The notes beneath the pieces are model-generated. The model worked only from the letters and a program-made list of their open reading frames with translations. It did not search any database and had not been told where the DNA came from. A stretch of 64,000 bases of DNA from Sordaria brevicollis (taxonomy: Eukaryota > Ascomycota > Sordariomycetes > Sordariales > Sordariaceae): positions 1,240,001-1,304,000 of the forward strand of contig JAUTDP010000012.1 of assembly GCA_033439795.1 (NCBI GenBank), read 5' to 3'. Positions 26,521 through 37,305 of this stretch are shown one piece after another. Made by a program: the position numbers and the translations under genes. The first letter of the stretch is position 1, and each line of letters opens with the position of its first letter.

Positions 26521-28105
26521 ATGGCGAACCAAACACATTCTCCCACACCTATGGCTGAACGGCCCAAAACAAGGAATGGTCCCGTAACAGACAGTCCACC
26601 ACCACCAGTCCCCTCAAAGGACACCAACAGACTCAAGAGCAAGAGCAACATGTCCTTCTCCGAACGCAAAGCCGAGCAAGTATTAGGCCCCGTCAGTTCA
26701 GACACTGATACGGTCAGGATACGGCCCTCCAAGACTAACTCTAACGAGGACAAGGAGAACAACAACAATGACACAGACCAAAACCATGACCGGATCCAAA
26801 GTCTCAACAGAATCATGCGAGAAATTGACCGCCCTCCCCCGGGAGATGTCACCGAAGGACCTGCCGCCAAGCGATCTGAGCAGAAATTGTCCAAATCCTC
26901 ATCAAAACGGGCATCAGTGGCTGAGCTGTCAAGACAAAAGAGCAATCTCAACTTCTGGGAAGGCGCATTTTCCGTGAACGAGGTCAGTCCAGCCAAAGAA
27001 AGGGTACGCGGTGATGCGCTAGTGATGGCGGAGGTGAAGACGAATGTGATTGTAAGTGTCATTCATCCCTGCTTTTATCCAATTCTTGATTTTTCTGAAT
27101 AGTTGAAAGAGCTAACTCATATATCTTTGACTGTCCCAGATAAGCGACGAATTCACGTTCATAACCGAACTAAGCTACCACTTGTCCTCCCGCTTTCAGC
27201 GCCCAGTGTCCTCCATCGTTGTTACCCTCCACCACGGCGCATGCATGCTATTCGGAGGGACTTTCGACCCAGCCTACGTAGTGTCCATCTCGGCGTTGCC
27301 GAGCCATTTGCAGCCCACCACAAATAAGCGGAACGCGGCACTGATTCAGAAGCACCTTGAGGAGGCCATCGGGGTAAGTCCGTCAAGAGGACTGTTGAAG
27401 TTCATCCCCGTGGCGGAGGATTGCCTGGCGAGTGGTGGAATAACAGTGAGCGGGGAGATGGAAATGGCTGAGAAGGGGTTGGGTTCTGGTGGCGGTGTCG
27501 CCAACGTCGGCCTGACGTTGTCGAAAACGTCATCTGGAATTGGAACCGAGGAGGGGAAGAGTATTTTGTCAATGAGGAAGTCGAGCGGGAGGATGAAGCT
27601 TAATGTGAAGGTGCGAACTGTCATAACCTCCTCTCTAGTAATAGAATCCCGAACACTAACAGGATGGCAGAAATCTCTGTCCAACTTCAGACAAGCAGCA
27701 ATGGCCAGCCCTGGCCCGGAGCCAGCAGATCTCGGTCATGCCCAGGAAGCGCAAATCAAGGCTCAGTCTCGTACTCACAGCCATCACCATCGACATGGAC
27801 AAATAACACCACCGACCAGCTCGGAGGATTCTCCTCTCCCCGTTCCCGAACGATCGAGTTCCCACTCCACGCCGCGGCGAGCAGGACATTTGCCAACGAC
27901 GGAGACTCGAGGACACTTCGAGTATCCGACCTCCAGCAGACCTAGCACCGCACAGAACCACGACACTATTCAACAGCCACAACATCAGCCCAAGAAACGG
28001 AAGAGTTTTGTCTCCAGCCTCTTCAGCAGGTCTAGCTCAAGAGCTGAAAGGCGGGAGGATGGTCGAAATCCGTTGCCCACGATCATGTCTGAGATGAGTC
28101 TTTGA
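26521..28105 (+). CDS. Protein with internal MIF/tautomerase-like domain and disordered flanks
   Basis: Exon 1 (26,521-27,051) and exon 2 (27,140-28,105) give 498 aa; the intron has GTAAGT/CCCAG ends and phase 0. Residues 1-160 are polar and disordered (SPPPPVPSKD, an Asn/Asp run near 80-92, RKAEQVLG). Residues about 168-280 match the macrophage migration inhibitory factor fold: VMAEVKTNVIISDEFTFITE, then LSYHLSSRFQRPVSSIVVTL, MLFGGTFDPAYVVSISAL and NAALIQKHLEEAIGVSPSRG. In active MIF/tautomerases the catalytic residue is a free N-terminal proline. Here the equivalent position is an internal valine, so tautomerase activity is unlikely. Residues 340-498 are Ser/His/Pro-rich, with a basic patch PKKRKSFVSSLFSRSSSR near 470 that could act in nuclear import or phospho-regulation. 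A candidate third intron at 27,611-27,662 was rejected because it brings in an early stop. The gene is convergent with the patatin-lipase gene, 345 bp away. Confidence 0.82.
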
Positions 28106-28450
28106 ATGAGAAGCTCACTTAAGGAAAAGAAACTGGAACATGGTTATGGTTAGGGTATTACTGAAGCAAATGGTATAAGGAAACAGGTATGGTTACAGAT
28201 CAATCGTTGGCTAGGAGGTTGGCCTTCTACCTTCACACATTTTTTGTATGTCATTCATTATAAGACAAGGATCATAAGTCATAACAGTGATCGAAACATG
28301 AATGCTAATGATACTTTGATCTGAGTATTTACGATGGTGATTCAAACGCGCTCTAATGCACACCCCTGCCCCCAAACTCTTAATACTTTAGGTCACTTTC
28401 CTTTCAATTCAACTAAGCAAAACCTTGATCCTAGGTCGACGACAAGCCTA
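28106..28450. other. Convergent 3' intergenic interval
   Basis: This holds the facing 3' UTRs of the MIF-domain gene (+) and the patatin-lipase gene (-). It is AT-rich with no coding signal. Confidence 0.55.
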
Positions 28451-31175
28451 CTAAGTTCTTCTCGAACGACCAGACGAGGTAGCCATCTCCAAACCCCCAT
28501 CATCATCATCCACCAAAGCCTCCTCAAAGTACCCTTCTCCCTGATCACTCACCCTACTCGTTCTCCCACCATCCTCCCCCTCCAGCTCCGTCATCGTCAT
28601 CTCATCCTCCGTACCCGTACTGCTCCCGCCATCTCCTCCTCCTCGGCCCTTGATCAACAAACTCCTCAAATCATCCTCGCTCAAAATACTCTCAATGCTT
28701 CCCCTCCTATCATCCGCCCCAACACTGCCGGAGCTGCTCGGCGCCCCAAAGTTCTGCGCATGCATGGCACCCATGGTGCTAGTCGAAACATTTCCATCAC
28801 CGTTACCACTCGCAGCAAACGCCGTTCTTCGGTCCCTCGTCTCTCTCCTTCCCCTCTCCACCAGCCTTTCAACCTTGAGTCTGTTCGCAATGAACTTTAC
28901 CTTTGGAAACGCGCTCTGCTGGCCCTCGTGGATCATCCTTGCCAGCCTCGCCGGATCCGGGTCAGACAAGATCTTGAGAAAATCCGAGGGAATGCTCTTG
29001 GGCCAGATAGTCACCGTGCCACCGAACGTCTGCAGCCAGAGCTGGCTCCAATCCTGTCCCAAAGGACGGGGGAGCAATTCGAGCTGGCGCAAGACGCGCA
29101 GCCATTTGGTCAGGTCGAGCTTGATGTATTGTTCGGTGGCGGAACCGAGGTAGCCGCCTCGCCAACCGCGTCCCTTGCGGTGGGTGACGGGCTCGCCGAC
29201 CGACCCGCGCGAGGAGAAGAAGAAGAGGTTGATGTGGGGATTCACTTGCGAGACGATGGAGAAATTGACATTGAAGTGCAGATTCAGGGCCTTGATGGGG
29301 ATGTCGGTCCGCAGGGAGCCGTCTTTCCACTTGTGTCCGAAGGAGTAAGGTTCGAGGGCACCGGTGTCGCGGTTCTTCATCATCAGGACGACGGGGTTGA
29401 GGATTCCGGGGACGGCGGCGGAGGCGAGCACGGCGGACCAGATAACGCAGTCTGGGGAGGTGAGGTAGTTGCAGAGGATGGTGGGCGAGTGCGGGTCCGA
29501 AGGAACGCAGGAGACGTTGAGGATGCGGCCGGTACGCTCGTAGGCTTCGCGGAAGGTTAGGCTGCCGTGGCACCACCAGGCGCATTGCTTGGCCCAGTCG
29601 ACCGAGTCGAAGCGCGCGCCGGTCTTGTACCAGCGCCAGAACCAGACGGTGAAGGGCTCGCGACAGGCGGTGATCTTGTGGGCGAGGGCCGGGTTGAGGA
29701 GTTCCCTGAGTTCATCGTTGGTCCGGGTTGCGACAAGCGCGGCCACGAGGGCCCCGCCGCTGGTTCCGGTGATGATGTCGGGGAGGTAGTCCACCTCGAG
29801 CAGGGCCTTGACGACGCCGAAGTGGTAGTAGGCAAACGTGGCGCCGCCGGAAAGACAGAGAGCTGTTCGGCCGTAGTTGGCGCAGATACCCTTGAACATG
29901 ACCCTCTTTTGCTCCTTGGTCAATTGCTTGGTATCGATCAAGAACTTGATGCTTCGTTCAACTGTTTTTGATTGTATTAATTGACGCACTTTTTCCCTTC
30001 GTTGCACAATCAGAGGTTGTTAACTCACCTTCATCGACGTAGTTCTGCACCAAGTTCTTGGTTCCATAATACGTCTGACTATACAATCGAGGGTTTTCGA
30101 TACCCACAAAGTTGTTCTTGACACAGGCCTCGATGAGCGCTTTCAGGTCCTCTACTGGCTGCTTTTGCTTCCTGTTACCATCTTTTCCGCCACCGCTACC
30201 AGTCTTGGTGTTGCTGGTCTCCTCGCCGGATCCAACGCCACTATCGCTGTTCTGGCTCTGCCGCTCCAGCTCCCGCTCAACCGCCTCGGCCTTCTCCCTG
30301 CACCTCCTTATCTGATCCCAGACCCTCCTCACAGTCTTGCTGTCGTAATAGGCAAAGTCGTTTTCTTCCTTCCACCGCTGGTTTCCAAAAAAGTTGTCCA
30401 TGTTCCGTGCGGCCGCCACCCAGTCTTTGTAGTTACCCGTCGCTCGCATCGCCCGCCGCAGCTGCTCTCGCCTTCCACGCCATGTGACGAACTGCTCGTA
30501 GAAGTAGATGTAAAAGCGGGTGGCTAAATAAGCGATGCCGAGGCCGGTAATCCAAATGCTAACTATCAGCAAGAAAGGCCATTTGAGCAGGCTGTAAAGG
30601 TAACCCTCGCGAGTCTCATCCTTGGACCGGGTGCCCACCAGAGCACGCAGAGGAGCCACGCCCTTACGCGGCTTCTTCTTTTTACGATCTTTGCCATTGC
30701 GTTTGCTGCGCTTCTCGTCTCTGTCGGATTTGACGACCTTCTCGCTCACGGGCGCCCAGTCGTTGTGTGCGCTGAAGAATGTACCGGTGCTGGTGCGGCG
30801 ATGGTGGTTGTTGCCTCCACTGCCAGGCGCAGCAGAGGTAGACGTCGGGTTAGGCTGCGGCGTGCCGGGGGCAGCTACATCGGCAACGGAGGCGACGGCA
30901 GCGCGTGCTTCAGAGTGGTCGTAGTCATCCCTGGTGATGTCTAGACTGCTGGCGCTGTGCAGCCCCGGGCTGTTCAGACGCATAGATGATGCATCGTCTG
31001 GAGATTGGACGAAATCGGGGGCCGCAAGGGCTTGGATGAAAGCTTCGAGGTCTTGCGCGGGCAAGAAATTCGTCTCCCAATCGGGAAGCCGTCGAGGGTC
31101 AAAGGCTTCTGGCGGGAAACCATACGCCTTTGCCGGTATCTGGATTCTTGGTGGGTTGTCTGTGTCGTCGGCCAT
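28451..31175 (-). CDS. Patatin-domain lipase of the Tgl3/Tgl4/Tgl5 (SDP1) type
   Basis: This is probably a lipid-droplet triacylglycerol lipase. Exons 31,175-30,029 and 29,961-28,451 give 885 aa. The 67-nt intron (GTGAG...AACAG) joins NYVDE to VERSIKFLID. The patatin domain begins at about residue 413 with the oxyanion loop LCLSGGATFAYYHFGVVKAL. The nucleophile is S450 in GTSGGALVAAL, and the catalytic aspartate is about D596 in WKDGSLRTDIP, the variant typical of this subfamily. N-terminal to it is a hydrophobic segment (FLLIVSIWITGLGIAYLATRFYIYF split over about 225-250) preceded by a basic stretch, KRSKRNGKDRKKKKPRKG. This is the arrangement found in fungal PNPLA-like lipases and suggests membrane or droplet attachment. 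Both the first 150 and the last 130 residues are disordered and Ser/Gly-rich, the latter with poly-acidic and poly-Asp runs. It lies head-to-tail with Sar1. Confidence 0.92.
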
Positions 31176-32356
31176 GACACAGGAGGTGATAAAAGTTGCC
31201 TTTCCGCGATGATAGATGATATCTCGAGCAGCTCAGTTATGTAGATGTAGGTAATTCGGACGAAGTTGCGCCAGCTGCGATATCAATGCAGGAGTAAGGA
31301 TTTCGATAATATGTCAAAGTTGTTGCGTAATCAAAGAAACCAGTCGCAAACGAGATTGCGGATTGTAGGTAAAAAAAGGGACAGAAATCCAAGCACTAAA
31401 ACAAACGCTTGGCAGGTAGAACTTGAGGATCGTCGACGTCGTCACTGAATGATATCGAGCACTGGCCGGGGAGGCATGTGAATGAGGTGGGAATCTCGGT
31501 CTTGGTACTGTCCGAGTGGTTGATGATGATCGAAGCCTTTTGGGTATTTTTGATATTCGGGATGATCCACACCCGCAACGGCTGGACAATGAGGTGACAC
31601 GGAATGAATGAGGAACCCGACAATAAGGTCACAAAGGGAAATAGGTTGTCGAAGGCGATCGGGACACAACGCTGTTTCTGGTACAGTGGTTGGTGTTTGA
31701 TCGTTCTTGTCGCTGGTGTTGGTTGCCAAAAGCGTTTGGAGTTGCGTGAGTGTGGCAGAATGTTGGATGACGTCGGTCGACCCTCCGCTCGTGGATAGTA
31801 GTGGTTTTAGTGGGCGGGCAAAGCCGAGGACGGGGCTCTTGCCGGGCTACGTAGTGTCTCATTCTGCACATGCGTTCCAGCCCAACGAAATGATGGCATA
31901 CACGTGTTTTTACTGGAGAATCATACCGACACCTCCAGGATCCTTGTATATTCGACATCTCCCGAGCTTCCCTTCTGTTGGGGATATTCACGTTCATCCG
32001 TAAATGAGTCCACCATGTGCTAGAATGACCGCTCAAACTTGGGCACAGACTCTCTAGTTAAGCACCAGATCCTAAGCGAATATGACCACGTATGTATATC
32101 GGAATTCGACGGAAAGTGAAAGCGAAGCCTACAACATCGCGGACAAGATAACGCTAGTCGTCAAACGTAACTTCCCAATCCACGTCCCACTGTCTGATAA
32201 GCCTCGTAGAGATACCTGCAGGTTGTAAAAATGCGCTCCTCAATTTTGATATCGCAACTCCCTCCTGTCCCTTCCTTGTCATCATCGTATCATATTACAA
32301 AATGTTATTACCGTACAACCATCCAGTCCTTCTCCTCGCCCCCTCAAGTCATCTTC
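31176..32356. other. Spacer between patatin lipase and Sar1 genes
   Basis: This holds the lipase promoter and leader at its left end and the Sar1 3' UTR at its right end. No coding frame stands out. Confidence 0.5.
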
Positions 32357-33489
32357 TTAGACATACTGAGACAACCACCTGATGGCCTCCCCGTATCCCT
32401 GTCTCATAACCACAGAGCACATGAACACCTCGATGGGGCGGATGCCCTCGAGGGGAACCTTGCCCTTGCCGGTCGTTTGCCAGAGACCGAGTCTCTGCCT
32501 GAGCTCGTCCTCGGAAACGGCCTCGGGGTGGTCGATCTTGTTGCCCAACACGACGAAGGGGACCTTGGCCAACTCCTCCATCGAGAGAAGCGCGTCGATC
32601 TCGGCCTTGGCCTCGGGGAGACGTTCGTGGTCCTTGGCGTCGACAAGGAAGACGATGCCGTTTACTTCGGGGAAGTAGTCCTTCCAGAGACGGCGGGCTG
32701 TAGAGAGATCGCATCTGTCAGCCAAACCCCTTCCATGACAGGACTGTAGTCCAATGCTCGTAGAGGCAAGGACCCGAGCCTTAAAAAGGAGAAAGATATA
32801 GGCTTACCCTGCTGATGGCCACCGAGATCGAAGGTGGTGAACTTGACGTTACCAACGGAAAGCTCCTCCGAAGCTACAAAAAGCGAATCATGTCAGCCAT
32901 GGCCATTCTTCTAAAGCACATCTCTTTGACACGTGCGCGCGCATTTGACACGGTGTATGGGTCGAGACACGGGAGCGGGAAGGGGAACAGTCGAGGCGAG
33001 GGCGGAGACGGCTAAGGCGAGACGGTGCTCGGGTTTCATGGGCCGGGGTTGACGGGGAAACTGTGTGGTATGGTGATGACAAGGTGGCAGGCAGGTGGTT
33101 TAAACTGACTTGGATGGAGAGTAGGCTGGAGGATGGCGACGCGGTCATTCTTCAGCATGTGTAGAAGAGTGGTCTTTCCGGCATTGTCGAGACCGAGGAA
33201 AAGCAGCTTGCCGTGCTTGTTAAGCAGGCCGAGGTTGGAAAGGATATCGTAGACTGTTTCGTTGGTGGCACCATCAATGTTAGCTTTGCGATGTTCCCAA
33301 GAGGTGTTCATTCCTTATCACCCTCTAGCCTCCCCCAAACCTCCAGCTATCCGCATTGTTCATGGTACACTGGTTCATCTCCATGGTCCACGACGGTGAT
33401 GAACAAAGGGGAGATATGAGGAGTTTGGGATTGGCGCTTGGATGGATGGGATAGGGATGTCACAACATACACCAAGAGAACAACCACAT
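32357..33489 (-). CDS. sar1: Sar1, COPII small GTPase
   Basis: Sar1 is the GTPase that inserts into the ER membrane and recruits Sec23/24 to build COPII vesicles. Four exons, 33,489-33,471 (19 nt), 33,253-33,110, 32,873-32,808 and 32,697-32,357, give exactly 189 aa, the normal Sar1 length. The first exon encodes the hydrophobic N-terminal membrane anchor (MWLFSWFYDIL is completed across the splice). The P-loop is GLDNAGKTT (27-35), with the switch I threonine in LQPTLHPTSEEL, switch [10 protein letters not shown], the base-recognition motif LGNKID, and the C-terminus [20 protein letters not shown] as in other fungal Sar1 proteins. All three introns have GT-AG ends; the first is 217 nt with a GCTAAC branch site. 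Without the 19-nt exon the protein would lose its conserved start, so this exon decides the model. Its exchange factor Sec12 is about 8.4 kb to the left. Confidence 0.96.
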
Positions 33490-35070
33490 GGTGACGAAAT
33501 GATTATCTAGAGGACACCTCTGTTTTGTTGATGATGATGCGAGAAAGTCGGCGTTCTAGAAGAACAATAGGAAGTCGTCGGTAAAAGTGTTCGCACAAGG
33601 GTAAATCGGCGAAAACGTGAGCGAGGGGGGTGACGGGGGCTTCGTTGGCTGGCGTCGTGAAATGTTGCGATGCGAAAGCAACTGCTGGAAGAAGCTATGA
33701 CAAAAGTGTACGGAGGGCGGCGGCGGATTGAAGGCGGTCGGGAGAGGTGCGCACACACGACGCTAGGTACAAGGAAAGGTCGTCGGCGATGGATGTCCAC
33801 AGAAGGTTCAATGACCCACGCAGGGCCCAGGAGTGCACTGCTGGCAGGAACGATAGGCGAGGACAGCGCCGGACTGGCCCCTGCTCGCCCCCTGCAAAGC
33901 TCTTGTGATTGTTGGCCTCAAATGTCAGGCACTTTCACGTGACCTGTTATTACTCTCTTCCCGCTTTGTCTGGTGTCGTCGAGTCCAGTCTGGGCTTCAG
34001 GGGGAAGGCATTCAGGGGCAACAAGATCGCGATCCAGGGCCTGTCACCGCCCAAAAGAGGAAAAAAAAAAAAAAAAGAAAGAAAGAAAGAAAACAGCGGG
34101 AACAGCGGGAACAGCGACCAAACGCACGCCCGCGTGCAACTTCCAAAGCAACCGTAGCAATCTCATCAAAGAGCTATACCATTGCTGCAGGATTCAGGAG
34201 AAGGATGATTCCAGATGCCGCCCGCTCAGCCCGACGATTCTCCTGCCAAGACACTCACTCAGTCCATCATCGTCCTCACCTCGACGTAGAATTCCGAATG
34301 TTCACCGACAGAAAAAGGTTCATAGGATGGAGCGAAGAGCACGGAGTGAGGTTATTTTGACAATTTTACTTCTTTGTTTGTTTGTGGTATGTAGGAGGAT
34401 CTATAGTGTTGTGTATAGACAAGTTTCCTTCCCAAACTCTGGCACTCGGTTGCGTATGTCCAAACCAAGTAAATCAGCTCAAAAATCGCTGATGACGGAT
34501 ATTTGTCAATCCGTTCGTTGCCATCCGTTCCCATCCCAATTCCCAATCCTCTCATCATCTCCAGAGGTCCCAAAACTCCAAGACAGGTTCTGCAGGGTAT
34601 ATCTACCCCCGGCACATCGAATCCGTATCTCCGCCTCTACAGAGAGTCCGAAGGTGTGCACACGCGCGCTTCCTTGACTGAAACCGCAGCGTGCCACGTA
34701 GAAAGAGAAAGTAGAAGAGCAAAAGGCAGGCTGCTAAAAATATATATGTAAAGAAGAAAATGTTCCCAACAAGAAAAGAATAAGAGCGGACAGAATATGC
34801 CCGCCCAGGCGCAGCCCACAGGAAGCCGACCCGATGCTCGCTTGCAACTCCGACTAGTATGCAATTACAATCAAACGGGTGGTACAAAAAGTGTTAATCA
34901 ATGAGCCGGGGGGTGTGAGAAAGTGTGTAGATACCGAATGCTGCTGGACGAGAGAAAACCGCCGCTGCCAATCGTGGTGAAAATCAGAAATGCCTCTCCA
35001 GTTGCCGTTATAACCCAGGGTATAATTCGCCATGTGAATGCTGATAAACTGCCTCCCAGTCGTGAGTAGT
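33490..35070. other. Spacer with A-rich simple repeat
   Basis: This holds the Sar1 promoter and the 3' UTR of the acidic-protein gene. An A16 run followed by (GAAA)n lies at about 34,059-34,090, followed by a triplicated AGCGGGAACAGCGGGAACAGC-like stretch. No coding frame has recognisable features. Confidence 0.5.
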
Positions 35071-37305
35071 TTAATAAGAAAGAACATAGTTGCCTTGGCC
35101 AATCTTGCCAGCCATGATCAGGCCAACTTCACGCATGCGCTCAGCACCCTGTCCAGGAGGAGGTCTCTTGACCTGAGCCTTCTCCTTGCGGGCTCGGCTG
35201 CAATATTTTTGGTAGTATTTCTCCTTGCGCCTCTGGCGCTTCTCCTCCAAGCCCTTGACAATGTCAATGGCACCCCGAATGTGAGTATCCTGAGTGATGG
35301 TATCAGCACGGGATCTGCGAGGCTGCTGCTTGTTGACGTGAGGGAACATGACTGGTCCCTTGGGAAGTGACTTGGTGAATGTCAGACCAGGTCTGAATGC
35401 TAGGGACTTGAACGCAACGCCATCGGCTCCCATAGCAGGGGAAGCACGAGGAGACCTTGCGGACGGAACGGGGGCAGGTGACCTCATCCTGCGGGGAGAA
35501 GAGCGGTCGAACAACTTGCGGTCATTGCGGCCGCGAGGCTTGGGGGCGGGAGAGAGATGCCTCTTGGGCGGAGGCGAGCGGAACCGGCGCGGCGAGTTCT
35601 GAGCCTTCTTCGCACGTCCGATGCGGCCACGCTCCGAGTGCAAATCCTCCAACTGCCACATATCGTCCTCACTATCCTCGTGTCCGTGTGCGCTCTTGTT
35701 GTACAGCTCCTCTCCCTCATCTTCAGGCTCCGAGGTGGGGAAGCTGGGATCAATGTCTTGGGGAATGAAGACGAGCTTGTTCTGCTTACGGGCAGCCAGA
35801 CGCTCCAAGTAGGCCGCCTCCAAAGGGCGGTCCTCGTCCAAGGTGCCGCAAACGAAGTCAGTGCTGTCAGGCAAATCAGGGGTAGCGGGACGGAAGTCAC
35901 GGGCCCTAATCGTGTCGCGCCTCTTCAGAGCACGGCGAGCGACGTTGTTGACACCCGAGGCGGCAGAGTCAGAGGAATCGTCGAGGGAACCACGACGAGC
36001 AACGGGGGTGGCACCGGACAATGAGAGATCGGCAAGGCCACCGGTCGTCCAGAGAACCAAGTCGTCATCGTCCTCATCGTCGGACTCGCCAAATCCGATT
36101 TCGGAGTCGGTCTTGTAACCGTCAGACCCATCATCACCCCAAGCGGAGACGGAGTGATCATCGCTGAGATCTTCGTCTTCGTCCTCGTCTTCATTCTCGT
36201 CCTCATCATCGTCCTCGTTGTCCTCCTCGTCATCGTCATCGTTGTCCTGGTCGTCCTCGTCGCCGTCCGCCTCTTCGTCATCATCTTCAAGCGCTTCGCC
36301 AGATTCAATTGCTTCTTCGAGCTCGGCCTCTTCCTCGGCCTCCTTTCCGATCTTGCGAATGGCGAGCTCCTTTTTGAGCGTGTCGTCGATGGTAAGCTTA
36401 GGCTTGGAAGTCAGATCCTCGCGGATCCAGTCTTCTTCCTGAGGCTCATCGCTGGCAAACTCGTGAAAGCGGGCGCGCTCGCTTTGCAAATCTCCGGACT
36501 CGGCAGTAAGATACTTCTTGGAAATGGTAGCTACAGAGCTCCTGCGAGAGTCGGATCTGGTGCTCATGTCGAATGCTTCCTTGAGTGGCGAGGTAACCGA
36601 TGTCGGGGGCGGTGTAGCGGGACGAGCGGGCTGAGTCGGCAAAAGCTGATCCCTCTGGGGACGAGGAGCACAAGCAAACTTGATGGTCGGTCTCTTGGGC
36701 GCTTCCTGCGTCTTGGCTTCCTCCTTAACTGGCGTAGGCGGGGGCTGGGTCAATGCCTGGTCGTTGACTCGGGGCTTGGCCGCGCAAGCAAAAGAGATGC
36801 ACCGCTTCTTCTCGAGCGCCTGTACGGTGACAGCTGGCGGGGCGGCCTGGGCTCTTTCACCCGAGACAGTGCTGGGTTTCGGCTCGGGGACTTTGGAAGA
36901 GAGTTGAAAGGTGATGCCGGTGGAACGTGGGCTCGGTGAAGTAGTACGAGGAGGAGTGGTAATGCCGGTATCGCAGGTGTAGTCGGCAGTCGAAGCGATG
37001 CTGAAGGTGCTGATGATAGAGCGCCTCCTTCCCAATCGGCGTGGCTGATAATCAGACTCGGTATGATCAGAGTCAGAAGCGCTATGAAGAGCCTTGGTCA
37101 ACATTGACTCTTGGTGTTGGCTGCCCCTGCGAACGGGAGCGCGCTCAAAGCGTGGTGACATGGGTAGCTTTGTTGAATCCGGTGGTTCGTCCGCATCGGT
37201 CTCCAAGTCTTCCTCTAATGACGGCTCCACTATGACGGACTGGGCCGTGGTCCACGCAAGGACATGTGATGCCGCGTAGTCGCGCGACATGCGCCGGTTC
37301 TCCAT
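35071..37305 (-). CDS. Uncharacterised 744-aa protein with long acidic tract
   Basis: A single exon encodes 744 aa; I cannot name the family with confidence. Residues 1-100 are polar with an acidic patch and RRRS sites. Two copies of a short motif occur at about 167-179 (KRCISFACAAKPR) and 205-217 (RPTIKFACAPRPQ), spaced like paired cysteine-containing binding elements. Residues about 310-420 are extremely acidic, with long Asp/Glu runs ending in DDLVLWTTGGLADLSL. Residues 520-640 are Arg/Ser/Pro-rich (SPRRFRSPPPKRHLSP type). The last 70 residues look conserved and basic: AIDIVKGLEEKRQRRKEKYY, then PGQGAERMREVGLIMAG. The layout of an acidic tract plus basic C-terminus suggests a nuclear or chromatin-associated regulatory protein, but that is inference. 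Long antisense frames over the acidic tract are artefacts of GAC/GAG repeats. Confidence 0.85.
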   Translation of the reverse strand: MENRRMSRDYAASHVLAWTTAQSVIVEPSLEEDLETDADEPPDSTKLPMSPRFERAPVRRGSQHQESMLTKALHSASDSDHTESDYQPRRLGRRRSIISTFSIASTADYTCDTGITTPPRTTSPSPRSTGITFQLSSKVPEPKPSTVSGERAQAAPPAVTVQALEKKRCISFACAAKPRVNDQALTQPPPTPVKEEAKTQEAPKRPTIKFACAPRPQRDQLLPTQPARPATPPPTSVTSPLKEAFDMSTRSDSRRSSVATISKKYLTAESGDLQSERARFHEFASDEPQEEDWIREDLTSKPKLTIDDTLKKELAIRKIGKEAEEEAELEEAIESGEALEDDDEEADGDEDDQDNDDDDEEDNEDDDEDENEDEDEDEDLSDDHSVSAWGDDGSDGYKTDSEIGFGESDDEDDDDLVLWTTGGLADLSLSGATPVARRGSLDDSSDSAASGVNNVARRALKRRDTIRARDFRPATPDLPDSTDFVCGTLDEDRPLEAAYLERLAARKQNKLVFIPQDIDPSFPTSEPEDEGEELYNKSAHGHEDSEDDMWQLEDLHSERGRIGRAKKAQNSPRRFRSPPPKRHLSPAPKPRGRNDRKLFDRSSPRRMRSPAPVPSARSPRASPAMGADGVAFKSLAFRPGLTFTKSLPKGPVMFPHVNKQQPRRSRADTITQDTHIRGAIDIVKGLEEKRQRRKEKYYQKYCSRARKEKAQVKRPPPGQGAERMREVGLIMAGKIGQGNYVLSY

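Noticed and set aside
27611..27662. Possible third intron in the MIF-domain gene (GTGCGA...ACTAACAG)
   Set aside because: The splice sites look usable, but removing these 52 nt shifts the frame and gives a stop 47 codons later, whereas reading through continues a coherent Ser/His/Pro-rich tail to 28,105.
35925..36939. Long frames opposite or alongside the acidic tract (Val/Leu/Ile-rich, Ser-rich, Met/Thr/Arg-rich)
   Set aside because: These are shadows of the GAC/GAG-rich codons of the 744-aa gene read in other frames.
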